Origin: Dehalococcoidia bacterium
Lineage (GTDB): Bacteria; Chloroflexota; Dehalococcoidia; Dehalococcoidales; DAOWJH01
Assembly (NCBI GenBank): GCA_030640495.1
Contig: DAOWJH010000001.1
Coordinates: 1-13,170 of the forward strand
Direction: 5' to 3'
Length of the DNA: 13,170 nucleotides
The notes below the pieces were generated by a model. It had not been told where the DNA came from and did no database searches. It worked only from the letters and a program-made list of their open reading frames with translations. Below are positions 5,382 through 11,392 of the stretch, in pieces. The position numbers and the translations under genes were made by a program. How positions within the stretch are numbered: the first letter of the stretch is position 1; every line of letters begins with the position of its first letter.

Positions 5382-6018
5382 TCTTCAACCTCCCGATTAT
5401 AGTTTCCCCGCCTTTTACTCTCTGCCCTTTTCTAACCGTTATCTCTACCGACATGGGTACGTAGATATCTACTCGGGAGCCGAATTTGATGAGGCCGACT
5501 CGCTGGCTCTGTACTAGAGTGTCACCTTCCTTCGAATAACAGACGATGCGCCTTGCTATCACACCTGCGACTTGGGTTATCAAAACCTTGGCGTGGCTGT
5601 TGCAGATGCCAACGAAGTTCCTCTCATTTTCGTGCGAAGCTAGCTTGTGAAACGCAGGCAGGAACCTTCCCTTTTCGTAGTTCAAGTATTCAACCTTCCC
5701 ATAGGTGGGACTGCGAACCACATGCACGTTAAGGGGAGACATGAATATGCTCACCCTCTGACTCACATCGTTCATGAATCTATCTTCAAAGACCTCATTG
5801 ATCTCGATTATTCTCCCATCTGCTGGCGAAATGAGAGCACTAGGCAAATGAGGAGGTTTTCTCTCAGGGTCGCGAAAGAAAAAGGCAATTAGAACAAGGA
5901 GCGTTAGTGGGATTGCGGATGCAAGCGGCATCAGAAGATAGACAGCCATGGCTAGGGCTACACATACCACTAGGTAGGGGATGGCGTCCTTTACAATTGG
6001 TATCCGTGGTAGCCTCAT
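5374..6018 (-). CDS. psd: Phosphatidylserine decarboxylase proenzyme, short (archaeal-like) type
   Basis: Converts phosphatidylserine to phosphatidylethanolamine at the membrane. The 214-aa length matches the short class rather than the E. coli type (about 320 aa). Two adjacent hydrophobic helices (about 12-47) anchor the N-terminus. The likely catalytic residues are visible: Asp67 in SPADG, His99 in MSPLNVH, and Ser181 in FGSRVD. Self-cleavage is expected between Gly180 and Ser181, turning Ser181 into the pyruvoyl group and giving a large beta chain and a ~34-residue alpha chain. GGAGG lies 7 nt before the ATG. The gene is the middle of an operon: 42 nt after the YkoP-like gene and overlapping the pssA start, so both enzymes of the pathway are made together. 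Confidence 0.95.
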   Translation of the reverse strand: MRLPRIPIVKDAIPYLVVCVALAMAVYLLMPLASAIPLTLLVLIAFFFRDPERKPPHLPSALISPADGRIIEINEVFEDRFMNDVSQRVSIFMSPLNVHVVRSPTYGKVEYLNYEKGRFLPAFHKLASHENERNFVGICNSHAKVLITQVAGVIARRIVCYSKEGDTLVQSQRVGLIKFGSRVDIYVPMSVEITVRKGQRVKGGETIIGRLKTE

Positions 6019-6060
6019 GGCTCTGCCTCCTTCGGTAGGAGTTACCTGTCTTCCAAAAAG

Positions 6061-6660
6061 TCAGGATACGGGTAAATTCACGTGTGTGGCGCCATATCTC
6101 CTCAGCAGGGCTGCTCTAGAAAGCCAGACCTCTTTAAGCACCAAAGGCTTGCCTGCAATCTTGAATCTCTCCATTGTCCCCAAAAAATAGATTTGCATTA
6201 ACCCGGCTATATAGAGCTCGGCTCCCTTCTTCCACAAGGTATTGGGCAGCTCCTCGACTTGGAATCCCAGTCGTCTAGCAGGTCCATGCAGCAGAGTAAT
6301 GCCGTGAAGCGCAGTCACCCTATCAAACATGCCGCTAGCTATTTGCTCAGCTAGGAAGCTGAGGTCCTGTTTAAAACAATGGAGGTCTTCCCAAGGCAAA
6401 CTTGAGGCTTTTAGATTCAGTTTACGCCTTTTTTTAAACCAGGCATTGTTGAAATGAAGCTCTATGATTCTGTCGCCAGCTTTGATTTCAGAACCATCAC
6501 CTAGCGTGATAGGACGAGCATTATAGCGCCGAAGCTTCACACAAATGATATCATTACCATCACCCCTGAGAGGCTTAACGTGATAAACCAGTCGTATAAG
6601 CTTTTGCATCACGAGCCACAATACCAGGACAAACCTAGGTTGTATCTTATTTCCCAGCAT
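6061..6660 (-). CDS. YkoP-like protein of unknown function
   Basis: A 199-aa protein of unproven function. Residues about 35-75 (ICVKLRRYNARPITLGDGS then IKAGDRIIELHFNN) resemble the YkoP-like domain known from Bacillus; this family recall is from memory and moderate. An N-terminal hydrophobic stretch (about 9-27) could anchor it to the membrane, but it lacks a clear cleavage site. The C-terminal half (TALHGITLLHGPARRLGF; ELYIAGLMQIYFLGTMERF) also looks conserved-type, mixed alpha/beta. It is the first gene of the operon with psd and pssA, 42 nt upstream of psd, so a role linked to phospholipids or the membrane is reasonable inference. A GGTAGG-type SD lies about 6 nt before the ATG. Expression probably starts from the strong promoter at 6734-6762. 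Confidence 0.6.
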   Translation of the reverse strand: MLGNKIQPRFVLVLWLVMQKLIRLVYHVKPLRGDGNDIICVKLRRYNARPITLGDGSEIKAGDRIIELHFNNAWFKKRRKLNLKASSLPWEDLHCFKQDLSFLAEQIASGMFDRVTALHGITLLHGPARRLGFQVEELPNTLWKKGAELYIAGLMQIYFLGTMERFKIAGKPLVLKEVWLSRAALLRRYGATHVNLPVS

Positions 6661-6733
6661 CAGGTGCCTACCTATATGGTCTAGCTGACTGACAATAGCG
6701 TATCAGACATTCAATCATACAGACCCTGTGCGC

Positions 6734-6762
6734 ATTATAGCAATTTGGCTTTCAGTTGTCTA
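6734..6762 (-). promoter_or_regulatory. Predicted promoter of the YkoP-like/psd/pssA operon
   Basis: Minus strand: TAGACA (6757-6762, 5 of 6) then 17 bp then a perfect TATAAT (6734-6739). The predicted start is near 6727, giving a leader of about 67 nt. The long inverted repeat at 6782-6828 ends 20 bp upstream of this -35 box. Confidence 0.75.
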
Positions 6763-6781
6763 TTAGAACGAAAGTCTATTA

Positions 6782-6828
6782 TGTTCAGTCAAGGTCACAA
6801 AGGCTTGTTTTGTTACCTTGACTGAACA
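6782..6828. repeat. Long perfect inverted repeat in a divergent promoter region
   Basis: TGTTCAGTCAAGGT (6782-6795) and ACCTTGACTGAACA (6815-6828) are perfect 14-bp arms. After one mismatch the pairing continues with ACAAA/TTTGT (6797-6801 with 6809-6813), leaving a 7-nt loop. It sits between the divergent YkoP-like operon and the DUF6717-like gene, just upstream of the operon's -35 box. It could be an operator or activator site, a small structured RNA, or the remains of a mobile element. No T-run follows on either strand, so a terminator is unlikely. Confidence 0.75.
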
Positions 6829-6884
6829 ATTTGACTTTTGTTTAACACTTGAGCTAGCTAGAGCTTCCTCTCTGTTCTGTTGGC

Positions 6885-6913
6885 TTGACAAGAGCAGGCC
6901 AGCTATGCATAGT
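6885..6913 (+). promoter_or_regulatory. Predicted promoter of the DUF6717-like gene
   Basis: A perfect -35 TTGACA (6885-6890) is followed after 17 bp by CATAGT (6908-6913, 4 of 6). The predicted start is near 6920, giving a leader of about 49 nt before the ATG at 6969. Confidence 0.5.
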
Positions 6914-6968
6914 ATTCATTACTCGGTTTTGACATTGTTGTTGATGACAAGTGAGTAAGAAGGCGCAA

Positions 6969-7313
6969 ATGGCTAACGCTATTATGGTGATCTCACCCTA
7001 CTGGTATCAAGGGACTTGGGTCTTTGATGATGAAGCCGTCGGATTGAATAAGGAACCATTTGTGGCGGGTGTTCCGGAGATGATTGATAATCTGGTTAAG
7101 GCAATACCGAATGCTAGGAGTGGATTCAGGCTAATATTCTCATCAGCACCCTTTCCAGGCTATCAGAGAGAATTGATATGGGTGAGGGAAGAATATGACG
7201 GCAATTGGTATGAGGTAGAAGGCCAGCAAATGGAAGGCTGGCTATGTCCTGCTTTACTTCGGTATTTTGATAAGGCACCAGAAAAACTCTATGTTAAAGC
7301 ACAGCAAATATAA
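6969..7313 (+). CDS. Conserved hypothetical protein, DUF6717-like
   Basis: A 114-aa soluble protein without signal peptide or membrane segments. Its pattern, PYWYQGTWVFDDEAVGL, then EPFVAGVPEMIDNLV, RLIFSSAPFPGYQ and a C-terminal MEGWLCPALLRYFDKAP, resembles what I recall as DUF6717. No biochemical function is known to me, and the single cysteine and lack of charged clusters do not suggest a catalytic site. ATG 6969 was chosen over GTG 6951 because AAGAAGG (6957-6963) lies 5 nt upstream of it, whereas the GTG has no SD. The gene is monocistronic and divergent from the phospholipid operon, inside the region bracketed by the 23-bp repeat. Confidence 0.7.
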   Translation: MANAIMVISPYWYQGTWVFDDEAVGLNKEPFVAGVPEMIDNLVKAIPNARSGFRLIFSSAPFPGYQRELIWVREEYDGNWYEVEGQQMEGWLCPALLRYFDKAPEKLYVKAQQI

Positions 7314-7418
7314 CCTGTCTCTCTACAATCTTGACTACTTCTCAACGTGTGGACAAACTATCTTCTGTTGTACGTAATTACTTATGAGCTTTAGCTCTTC
7401 CCTGCGCAATCATCAAGA

Positions 7419-7441
7419 TATAACAATTAGCCAGTTCGTGC
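7419..7441 (+). repeat. 23-bp direct repeat, copy 2
   Basis: Exact second copy of the 4544-4566 sequence in the same orientation, 105 nt past the DUF6717-like stop and 16 nt before the pyrD 3' end. The rest of 7314-7457 holds only a small GAGCT/AGCTC palindrome (7386-7397). Confidence 0.85.
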
Positions 7442-7457
7442 CAAACTTGTCTTTTGG

Positions 7458-8381
7458 TTAGCCCCGGGCGGCACCGATAAGCTCGGCTATATCCTCTATC
7501 CCCTCTTTTTGCATGAATTGCTCTATTCCTTCCAGGACATCAAGCGGAGCCCGAGGGTTGGTGAAGCTAGCGGTGCCTACCTGGATAGCCGAGGCTCCAG
7601 CCATAATGAATTCTATAGCATCGCTAGCGGTAGTAATGCCACCACAGCCAATAACCGGCACTTCTACGGCTCTGGCTACTTCATATACCATATATAACGC
7701 TACCGGTTTTATGGCTGGTCCGGATAGACCCCCGGTTATGTTGCCCAGCAGGGGTCTTCGCCTGGTGATGTCAATGGCTATACCCTTCAGGGTGTTGATT
7801 AGGGATATAGCATCAGCTCCAGCTTCAGCTACAGCCACAGCGACCCTGGCTATATCACTGGTGTTTGGGGTCAGCTTAACCAGCATTGGCAGAGAGGTGG
7901 CTGCTTTGACAGCGGCAGTTACCTCGGCGGCTGATTTAGGGTTTGTCCCAAACTCAGCACCACCAGCTTTAATGTTGGGGCAGCTTATATTTACTTCAAT
8001 AGCGCTGACTCCAGCTACCCCGTCCAGCTTGCCAGCAACTTTAGCATAATCGTCAATAGTTTCGCCGGCAATATTAACGATGACTGGCACCCGCCAGCTT
8101 GCCCAAATTGGAGTTTTTTCTTTTATTAGGCTATTAACGCCAATATTCTGTAACCCAATTGAATTGAGCACGCCACAGGCTGTCTCGGCGAGTCTAGGCT
8201 GAGGGTTACCGTCTTTAGCTTCAAGAGTAGTTCCCTTGCATACGATAGCCCCCAGCCTTTGGATATCAAACAGGTGGCTATACTCTGTCCCGTAGCCAAA
8301 GGTGCCAGATGCTGTCATCACCGGGTTAGCCAGTAACAAGCCCGTCTGGTGTCTGGGTGCTAATTGAACTGAAAGATTCAT
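7458..8381 (-). CDS. pyrD: Dihydroorotate dehydrogenase, class 1B catalytic subunit
   Basis: Oxidises dihydroorotate to orotate in pyrimidine synthesis; a cytoplasmic FMN-containing TIM barrel. The 307-aa length is usual for class 1. The active-site segment NISCPN has Cys134 as catalytic base, the mark of class 1 enzymes (class 2 uses Ser). Other family segments are LANPVMTASGTFGYG (17-31), NSIGLQN (73-79), the FMN-binding KLTPN (169-173) and GCGGITTASDA (245-255). Class 1B enzymes normally pair with the iron-sulfur/FAD subunit PyrK. No pyrK is next to it here, so it must be elsewhere or the subclass is wrong. The ATG has no SD; a strong promoter only 16 bp upstream predicts a leader of about 10 nt. 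Confidence 0.93.
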   Translation of the reverse strand: MNLSVQLAPRHQTGLLLANPVMTASGTFGYGTEYSHLFDIQRLGAIVCKGTTLEAKDGNPQPRLAETACGVLNSIGLQNIGVNSLIKEKTPIWASWRVPVIVNIAGETIDDYAKVAGKLDGVAGVSAIEVNISCPNIKAGGAEFGTNPKSAAEVTAAVKAATSLPMLVKLTPNTSDIARVAVAVAEAGADAISLINTLKGIAIDITRRRPLLGNITGGLSGPAIKPVALYMVYEVARAVEVPVIGCGGITTASDAIEFIMAGASAIQVGTASFTNPRAPLDVLEGIEQFMQKEGIEDIAELIGAARG

Positions 8382-8397
8382 AATGGTAGCGGTACTG

Positions 8398-8426
8398 ATT
8401 ATAGGTTATATGTGGTGGGGTGGCAA
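8398..8426 (-). promoter_or_regulatory. Predicted pyrD promoter with near-leaderless start
   Basis: Minus strand: TTGCCA (8421-8426, 5 of 6), 17 bp, perfect TATAAT (8398-8403). The predicted start at about 8391 is only 10 nt from the ATG, matching the absence of an SD. The -35 box lies inside the 3' end of the upstream membrane-protein gene. Confidence 0.65.
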
Positions 8427-9014
8427 CCTCTTCCTGGCGAATAGGAGGGGAAATACTATATCACTTAGACAGCAGGGGAGCCAAACAGCAAGGAATAAAA
8501 ACAGGAAGACAAAATGGAGCTGTGGAATCCAATAGGCTGTCCCGAAGGCGGTGAAATAGAATAATGATGCCCAGGTGCTTAATAATACATGTCCAAAGTG
8601 AGGGATTTTGGTGGTAGGTTTCCAGTAACCAATGGTAATGCCAATTAACGCCACAGGGTTTATCAACCACCATTTTTCAATAAAGGGCATGTGAAATTCT
8701 ATCTTGATACCGAGTAAAGCTCCACCCAGGTAGGGAATTATGGCATCGCTTATGGTAGCTATGCCGATGGAGCCAAAATAGCCAATTAGGATTGCTGCCC
8801 AGATTTTACCATTACCATATTTTTTATACATGGCTGTGGTCACCAGGGCACTCAATAAAACATGAATTGGATGTAAGGTGTAGAAAGCGGCGTAAGAAAT
8901 CTTGGGGGGAACATTACCCAAGACTATTATAGCCATGATAATAATCCCGGTAACGGCGCCCGAAGCAGTGAAGGGGATATGCCTGGCGAGCTCATGGGCT
9001 ATTGGTTTAAGCAT
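8406..9014 (-). CDS. Histidine-rich integral membrane protein, unknown function
   Basis: A 202-aa polytopic membrane protein with about six hydrophobic segments (near 14-33, 42-62, 71-95, 117-131, 141-160, 165-192). I do not recognise the family. Candidate metal-binding residues are striking: H48-x2-H51 at the start of a helix, D90, H108, H139-x2-H142, and C181-C182 with D185. The gene lies 78 bp downstream of a Fur-family regulator on the same strand, which makes metal transport or metal sensing an attractive but unproven idea. The ATG lacks a clear SD. A small hairpin, CCACT/AGTGG (9046-9050 with 9055-9059), sits between it and fur. It ends 24 bp before pyrD. Confidence 0.7.
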   Translation of the reverse strand: MLKPIAHELARHIPFTASGAVTGIIIMAIIVLGNVPPKISYAAFYTLHPIHVLLSALVTTAMYKKYGNGKIWAAILIGYFGSIGIATISDAIIPYLGGALLGIKIEFHMPFIEKWWLINPVALIGITIGYWKPTTKIPHFGHVLLSTWASLFYFTAFGTAYWIPQLHFVFLFLFLAVWLPCCLSDIVFPLLFARKRLPPHHI

Positions 9015-9092
9015 TTTTATCTAAAGAGCTGATTTAAAATTATTTCCACTAACAAGTGGTAAAAACATATTTTAGCAATGGCTGACGAAATC

Positions 9093-9527
9093 CTATGTGG
9101 CTTCCCTTTGACAGGCCTGGCAGAGCCCGATGAACTCAAGGAGATGACCTTCTATTCTGAACCCGGTCTTGCTGGAGAGGTCTTGCTCCACTTTTCCTAA
9201 TTCGCAGCCAGTAAAATCAATAACCCTACTGCAGTTTGAGCAAATCAAGTGGTGGTGGTGCCCTGGGGCACTAATTGTGTAGCTGCGGCAGCTACCTCCA
9301 GCGTGCAACTCGCAGATAAGGCCTAACTGGGCAAGTATCTCAAGGGTGCGATAAATAGTTACAAACCCAATACTAGGGTGGTGTTGATGCACCCTCTCGT
9401 ATATGGCGGTGGGAGTAAGATGGTCCTGATTAGAGGCAATCGCCTGTATCACCACCCGTCGCTGTGGGGTAAGCTTGTAGCTGTGCTGCCGCAATATAGC
9501 GGCTACTTTTCTCTCGGTAAGTCTCAT
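9093..9527 (-). CDS. Fur-family metal-dependent transcriptional regulator
   Basis: A DNA-binding repressor of the Fur/Zur/PerR family (144 aa, usual length). The winged-helix domain covers about 1-83, with LTPQRRVVIQAI (19-30) and the recognition helix in FVTIYRTLEILAQLG (55-69). The dimerisation/metal domain has H90-H93, structural zinc cysteines C96-x2-C99 and C136-x2-C139, and H128. The sequence alone does not say whether it senses iron, zinc or peroxide. A palindromic operator overlapping its own promoter (9537-9559) implies autoregulation. The next gene on the strand is the His-rich membrane protein, a candidate target. The start codon lacks a strong SD. Confidence 0.93.
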   Translation of the reverse strand: MRLTERKVAAILRQHSYKLTPQRRVVIQAIASNQDHLTPTAIYERVHQHHPSIGFVTIYRTLEILAQLGLICELHAGGSCRSYTISAPGHHHHLICSNCSRVIDFTGCELGKVEQDLSSKTGFRIEGHLLEFIGLCQACQREAT

Positions 9528-9536
9528 TTCAGGTTC

Positions 9537-9559
9537 TAAATGAAAAATATTTTCATTTA
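9537..9559 (-). promoter_or_regulatory. Fur-type operator at the fur promoter
   Basis: TAAATGAAAA (9537-9546) and TTTTCATTTA (9550-9559) are perfect 10-bp arms around a 3-bp centre. Read as a 7-1-7 box, TGAAAAA-T-ATTTTCA (9541-9555) matches the classical TGATAAT-n-ATTATCA at 11 of 14 arm positions. It starts directly downstream of the -10 box and covers the predicted transcription start, ideal for repression. Binding itself is inference. Confidence 0.7.
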
Positions 9560-9588
9560 ATAATACTAAAATTATCCTTTATTGTCAA
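9560..9588 (-). promoter_or_regulatory. Predicted promoter of the fur-family gene
   Basis: Minus strand: a perfect TTGACA (9583-9588), 17 bp, then TATTAT (9560-9565, 5 of 6). The predicted start is near 9553, inside the Fur-type palindrome. Confidence 0.75.
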
Positions 9589-9631
9589 CAGCCTTTACGG
9601 TTAAGGCTGATTAGGTAATCCTATCTGGGTA

Positions 9632-9660
9632 TTGACCAATTGAAATAAATAGGATACACT
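9632..9660 (+). promoter_or_regulatory. Predicted promoter giving a leaderless DUF72 mRNA
   Basis: TTGACC (9632-9637, 5 of 6), 17 bp, TACACT (9655-9660, 4 of 6). With standard spacing the transcription start falls on 9667, the A of the ATG. No SD is well placed before that ATG, which fits a leaderless transcript. Confidence 0.5.
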
Positions 9661-9666
9661 AAAAAT

Positions 9667-10434
9667 ATGATATACTTTGGCACTTCAGGGTTTAGCTATA
9701 GTGATTGGGTAGGAAACTTCTACCCTTTAGGCATGCCCAAGAGGGAATGGCTTATCTATTATGCCCGTGAATTTAATGCCTGTGAGGTAAATTCAACCTT
9801 TTATGCGATACCTAAACCGTCCAGCTTGAAAGCCATGGCCGAGAAAACGGGTGAAGGCTTCCTGTTTACTATTAAAGCCAATCAAGAAATGACCCATCAG
9901 CGGGAAGATAATGCCCCCGTTTTCAAGGCTTTTTGCCAGGTGTTAGAGCCTATCATTACTGCCGGGAAGCTGGGTTGCATCCTGGCTCAGTTTCCGTATA
10001 GTTTTAAGTTTAATCGCCGTAGCTGGGACTACCTCGGGCTGTTTAAGGAACGACTGGGTGAACTACCGCTGGTTATTGAATTTCGTAACGCCCAGTGGCT
10101 AAGGCTTGAGGTATTTGACTGGCTTCGTCAGCATGATTTAGGCTTCTGTTGTGTTGATGAACCTCAGCTGCCCAATCTTCTGCCACCGCTGGCTGAGGCG
10201 ACGAGTAAGATAGCCTATGTCCGTTTTCATGGACGCAATAGTGCCAAGTGGTGGCAACATGAGCAGGCTTACGAGAGGTATGATTATAGCTATACGCCAC
10301 AGGAACTCAACGAGTGGCTGCCTAAGATTCAAAAATTGGATAGTGTAGCTGAAAAGACCTTTGTTTTCGCCAACAATCACTGGCGCGGGCAGGCAGTCAG
10401 CACTATTCGCCAATTGCGGATAACGCTGGACTAA
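9667..10434 (+). CDS. DUF72 (YecE-like) TIM-barrel protein
   Basis: A 255-aa soluble protein of the DUF72 family, which is widespread and has a TIM-barrel fold but no firmly established activity. Signature segments are GTSGFSYSDWVGNFYP near the N-terminus, NACEVNSTFYAIP (about 37-49), FTIKANQEMTHQR, LAQFPYSFKFN, VIEFRNAQW and AYVRFHGRN, followed by YTPQELNEWLPKI and FVFANNHWRGQA at the end. These appear in the usual order, so it is full length. It is divergent from the fur-family gene with a 139-bp gap, but its predicted promoter does not overlap the Fur-type box. The family assignment is confident; no pathway is implied by the neighbours. Confidence 0.9.
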   Translation: MIYFGTSGFSYSDWVGNFYPLGMPKREWLIYYAREFNACEVNSTFYAIPKPSSLKAMAEKTGEGFLFTIKANQEMTHQREDNAPVFKAFCQVLEPIITAGKLGCILAQFPYSFKFNRRSWDYLGLFKERLGELPLVIEFRNAQWLRLEVFDWLRQHDLGFCCVDEPQLPNLLPPLAEATSKIAYVRFHGRNSAKWWQHEQAYERYDYSYTPQELNEWLPKIQKLDSVAEKTFVFANNHWRGQAVSTIRQLRITLD

Positions 10435-10450
10435 TCTGCCCCACTCATTA

Positions 10451-10478
10451 TTGTTCTCTAATAACATTTAAGTATAAT
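10451..10478 (+). promoter_or_regulatory. Predicted promoter of the dksA/traR-like-lspA-rluD operon
   Basis: A perfect TATAAT (10473-10478) lies 16 bp downstream of TTGTTC (10451-10456, weak -35). The predicted start is near 10485, about 57 nt before the GTG start. Confidence 0.5.
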
Positions 10479-10541
10479 AGCTTACCTGTCAGCATCCGAA
10501 CCGGAGAAACAGAGTTGACAGGTGAGCAGGAGGAGGAAGAA

Positions 10542-10922
10542 GTGACTACTGGTTTCAATCTACTTCGCCCTCGTTTGGAAGAGGAGCGAAGGCACTTAAC
10601 TGAGCAATTAGACCAATTAGAAGCTGACGCCCGCCCCACCGAGCTGAGGCGAGAGGGTAGCCCCTTTGGCAAAAGGGAGGAGGAGGCTACGGAAAGCTTT
10701 GAATTGGAGAAACGGCTAGCCCTGGAGAAGCGTATAAAAACCCAACTGGCTGAGGTGGAATATGCCTTGTGCAAGTTTGAACAAGGAACCTATGGTTTAT
10801 GCGATAGTTGTGGTCAGCCTATAGACCCAGACCGCTTAGAGGCACTCCCGCAGGCGAAGTTGTGCATGAACTGTAAGACTCAACAGGCAAAGAATGCAAA
10901 AGGTAAATCCTCTCCAGGGTAA
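10542..10922 (+). CDS. DksA/TraR-type zinc-finger protein
   Basis: A small cytoplasmic protein of the DksA/TraR family; members bind RNA polymerase through its secondary channel and modulate transcription, though Gram-positive-type homologues are less well studied. An N-terminal antiparallel coiled coil rich in Glu, Arg and Leu precedes a C4 zinc finger, C87-x2-C90 and C108-x2-C111 (LCDSCGQPIDP, then AKLCMNCK). GTG 10542 was chosen because an AGGAGGAGG run (10528-10536) ends 5 nt before it. The frame is open to TTG 10515, which has GGAG 8 nt upstream and would add nine residues (135 aa instead of 126). The 3' end overlaps lspA by 29 nt, showing a coupled operon. Confidence 0.85.
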   Translation: MTTGFNLLRPRLEEERRHLTEQLDQLEADARPTELRREGSPFGKREEEATESFELEKRLALEKRIKTQLAEVEYALCKFEQGTYGLCDSCGQPIDPDRLEALPQAKLCMNCKTQQAKNAKGKSSPG

Positions 10923-11391
10923 GTGGCGGAATGTAGTCTTTTTCCTTACTGCGCTGCTAGTGGTGGCTGCTGACCAGCTCAGCAAGCTGTGGGTAAGGTC
11001 TAACCTAGCCATAGGGGAGTCGCTATTTGAGGTAGGAATCTTTAGTTTGACCCATCTTCATAATACCGGTGCCGCCTTTGGCTTATTTCAGGGTCAGTCA
11101 TTCCCTTTAACTATAGTGGCTATAATCAGCGCTATCGCTCTCCTCTTCTATGCCCTTTTTATTTGTCGTCTTTCCCCTCTTTTAGATAATAGGCTAAGTA
11201 AGGTAGCTCTTGGTCTGGTTCTAGGCGGCACAGTGGGCAACCTGATTGACCGACTGCGCTTTGGCGGTGTTGCCGACTTTATTAAAGTTGGCTTCTGGCC
11301 AACGTTTAATATTGCTGACTCGGCGCTAACGGTTGGCGTCATTTTATTTGCTTACTCCTTCCTTCGCCTGGCTCGAGCCGAAAGGCACTAG
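10894..11391 (+). CDS. lspA: Lipoprotein signal peptidase (signal peptidase II)
   Basis: An inner-membrane aspartic protease that removes signal peptides from diacylglyceryl-modified prolipoproteins. The 165-aa product has four hydrophobic helices (about 14-28, 71-90, 103-117 and 143-160). Family motifs are in order: AADQLSK (25-31), HNTGAAFG (56-63), GGTVGNLIDRLRFGGVADFI (111-130) and FNIADSAL (138-145). The catalytic aspartates should be Asp128 and Asp142. It starts inside the 3' end of the DksA/TraR-like gene (29-nt overlap, different frame) with only a weak SD, so translation probably depends on coupling. The stop is one nucleotide before the rluD-like start. Confidence 0.95.
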   Translation: MQKVNPLQGKWRNVVFFLTALLVVAADQLSKLWVRSNLAIGESLFEVGIFSLTHLHNTGAAFGLFQGQSFPLTIVAIISAIALLFYALFICRLSPLLDNRLSKVALGLVLGGTVGNLIDRLRFGGVADFIKVGFWPTFNIADSALTVGVILFAYSFLRLARAERH

Positions 11392-11392
11392 G

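Noticed and set aside
6782..6828. Inverted repeat as an intrinsic terminator or CRISPR repeat
   Set aside because: It lies in a divergent intergenic region with no T-run on either side, and it is not repeated at regular intervals.
7513..8049. 178-codon open frame on the + strand opposite pyrD
   Set aside because: It is a long antisense shadow of pyrD with low-complexity Ala/Ser/Thr composition and no recognisable domain.
11333..11392. Longer start for the pseudouridine synthase inside lspA
   Set aside because: It would add a non-family N-terminus; ATG 11393 has a good SD and follows the lspA stop by one base.
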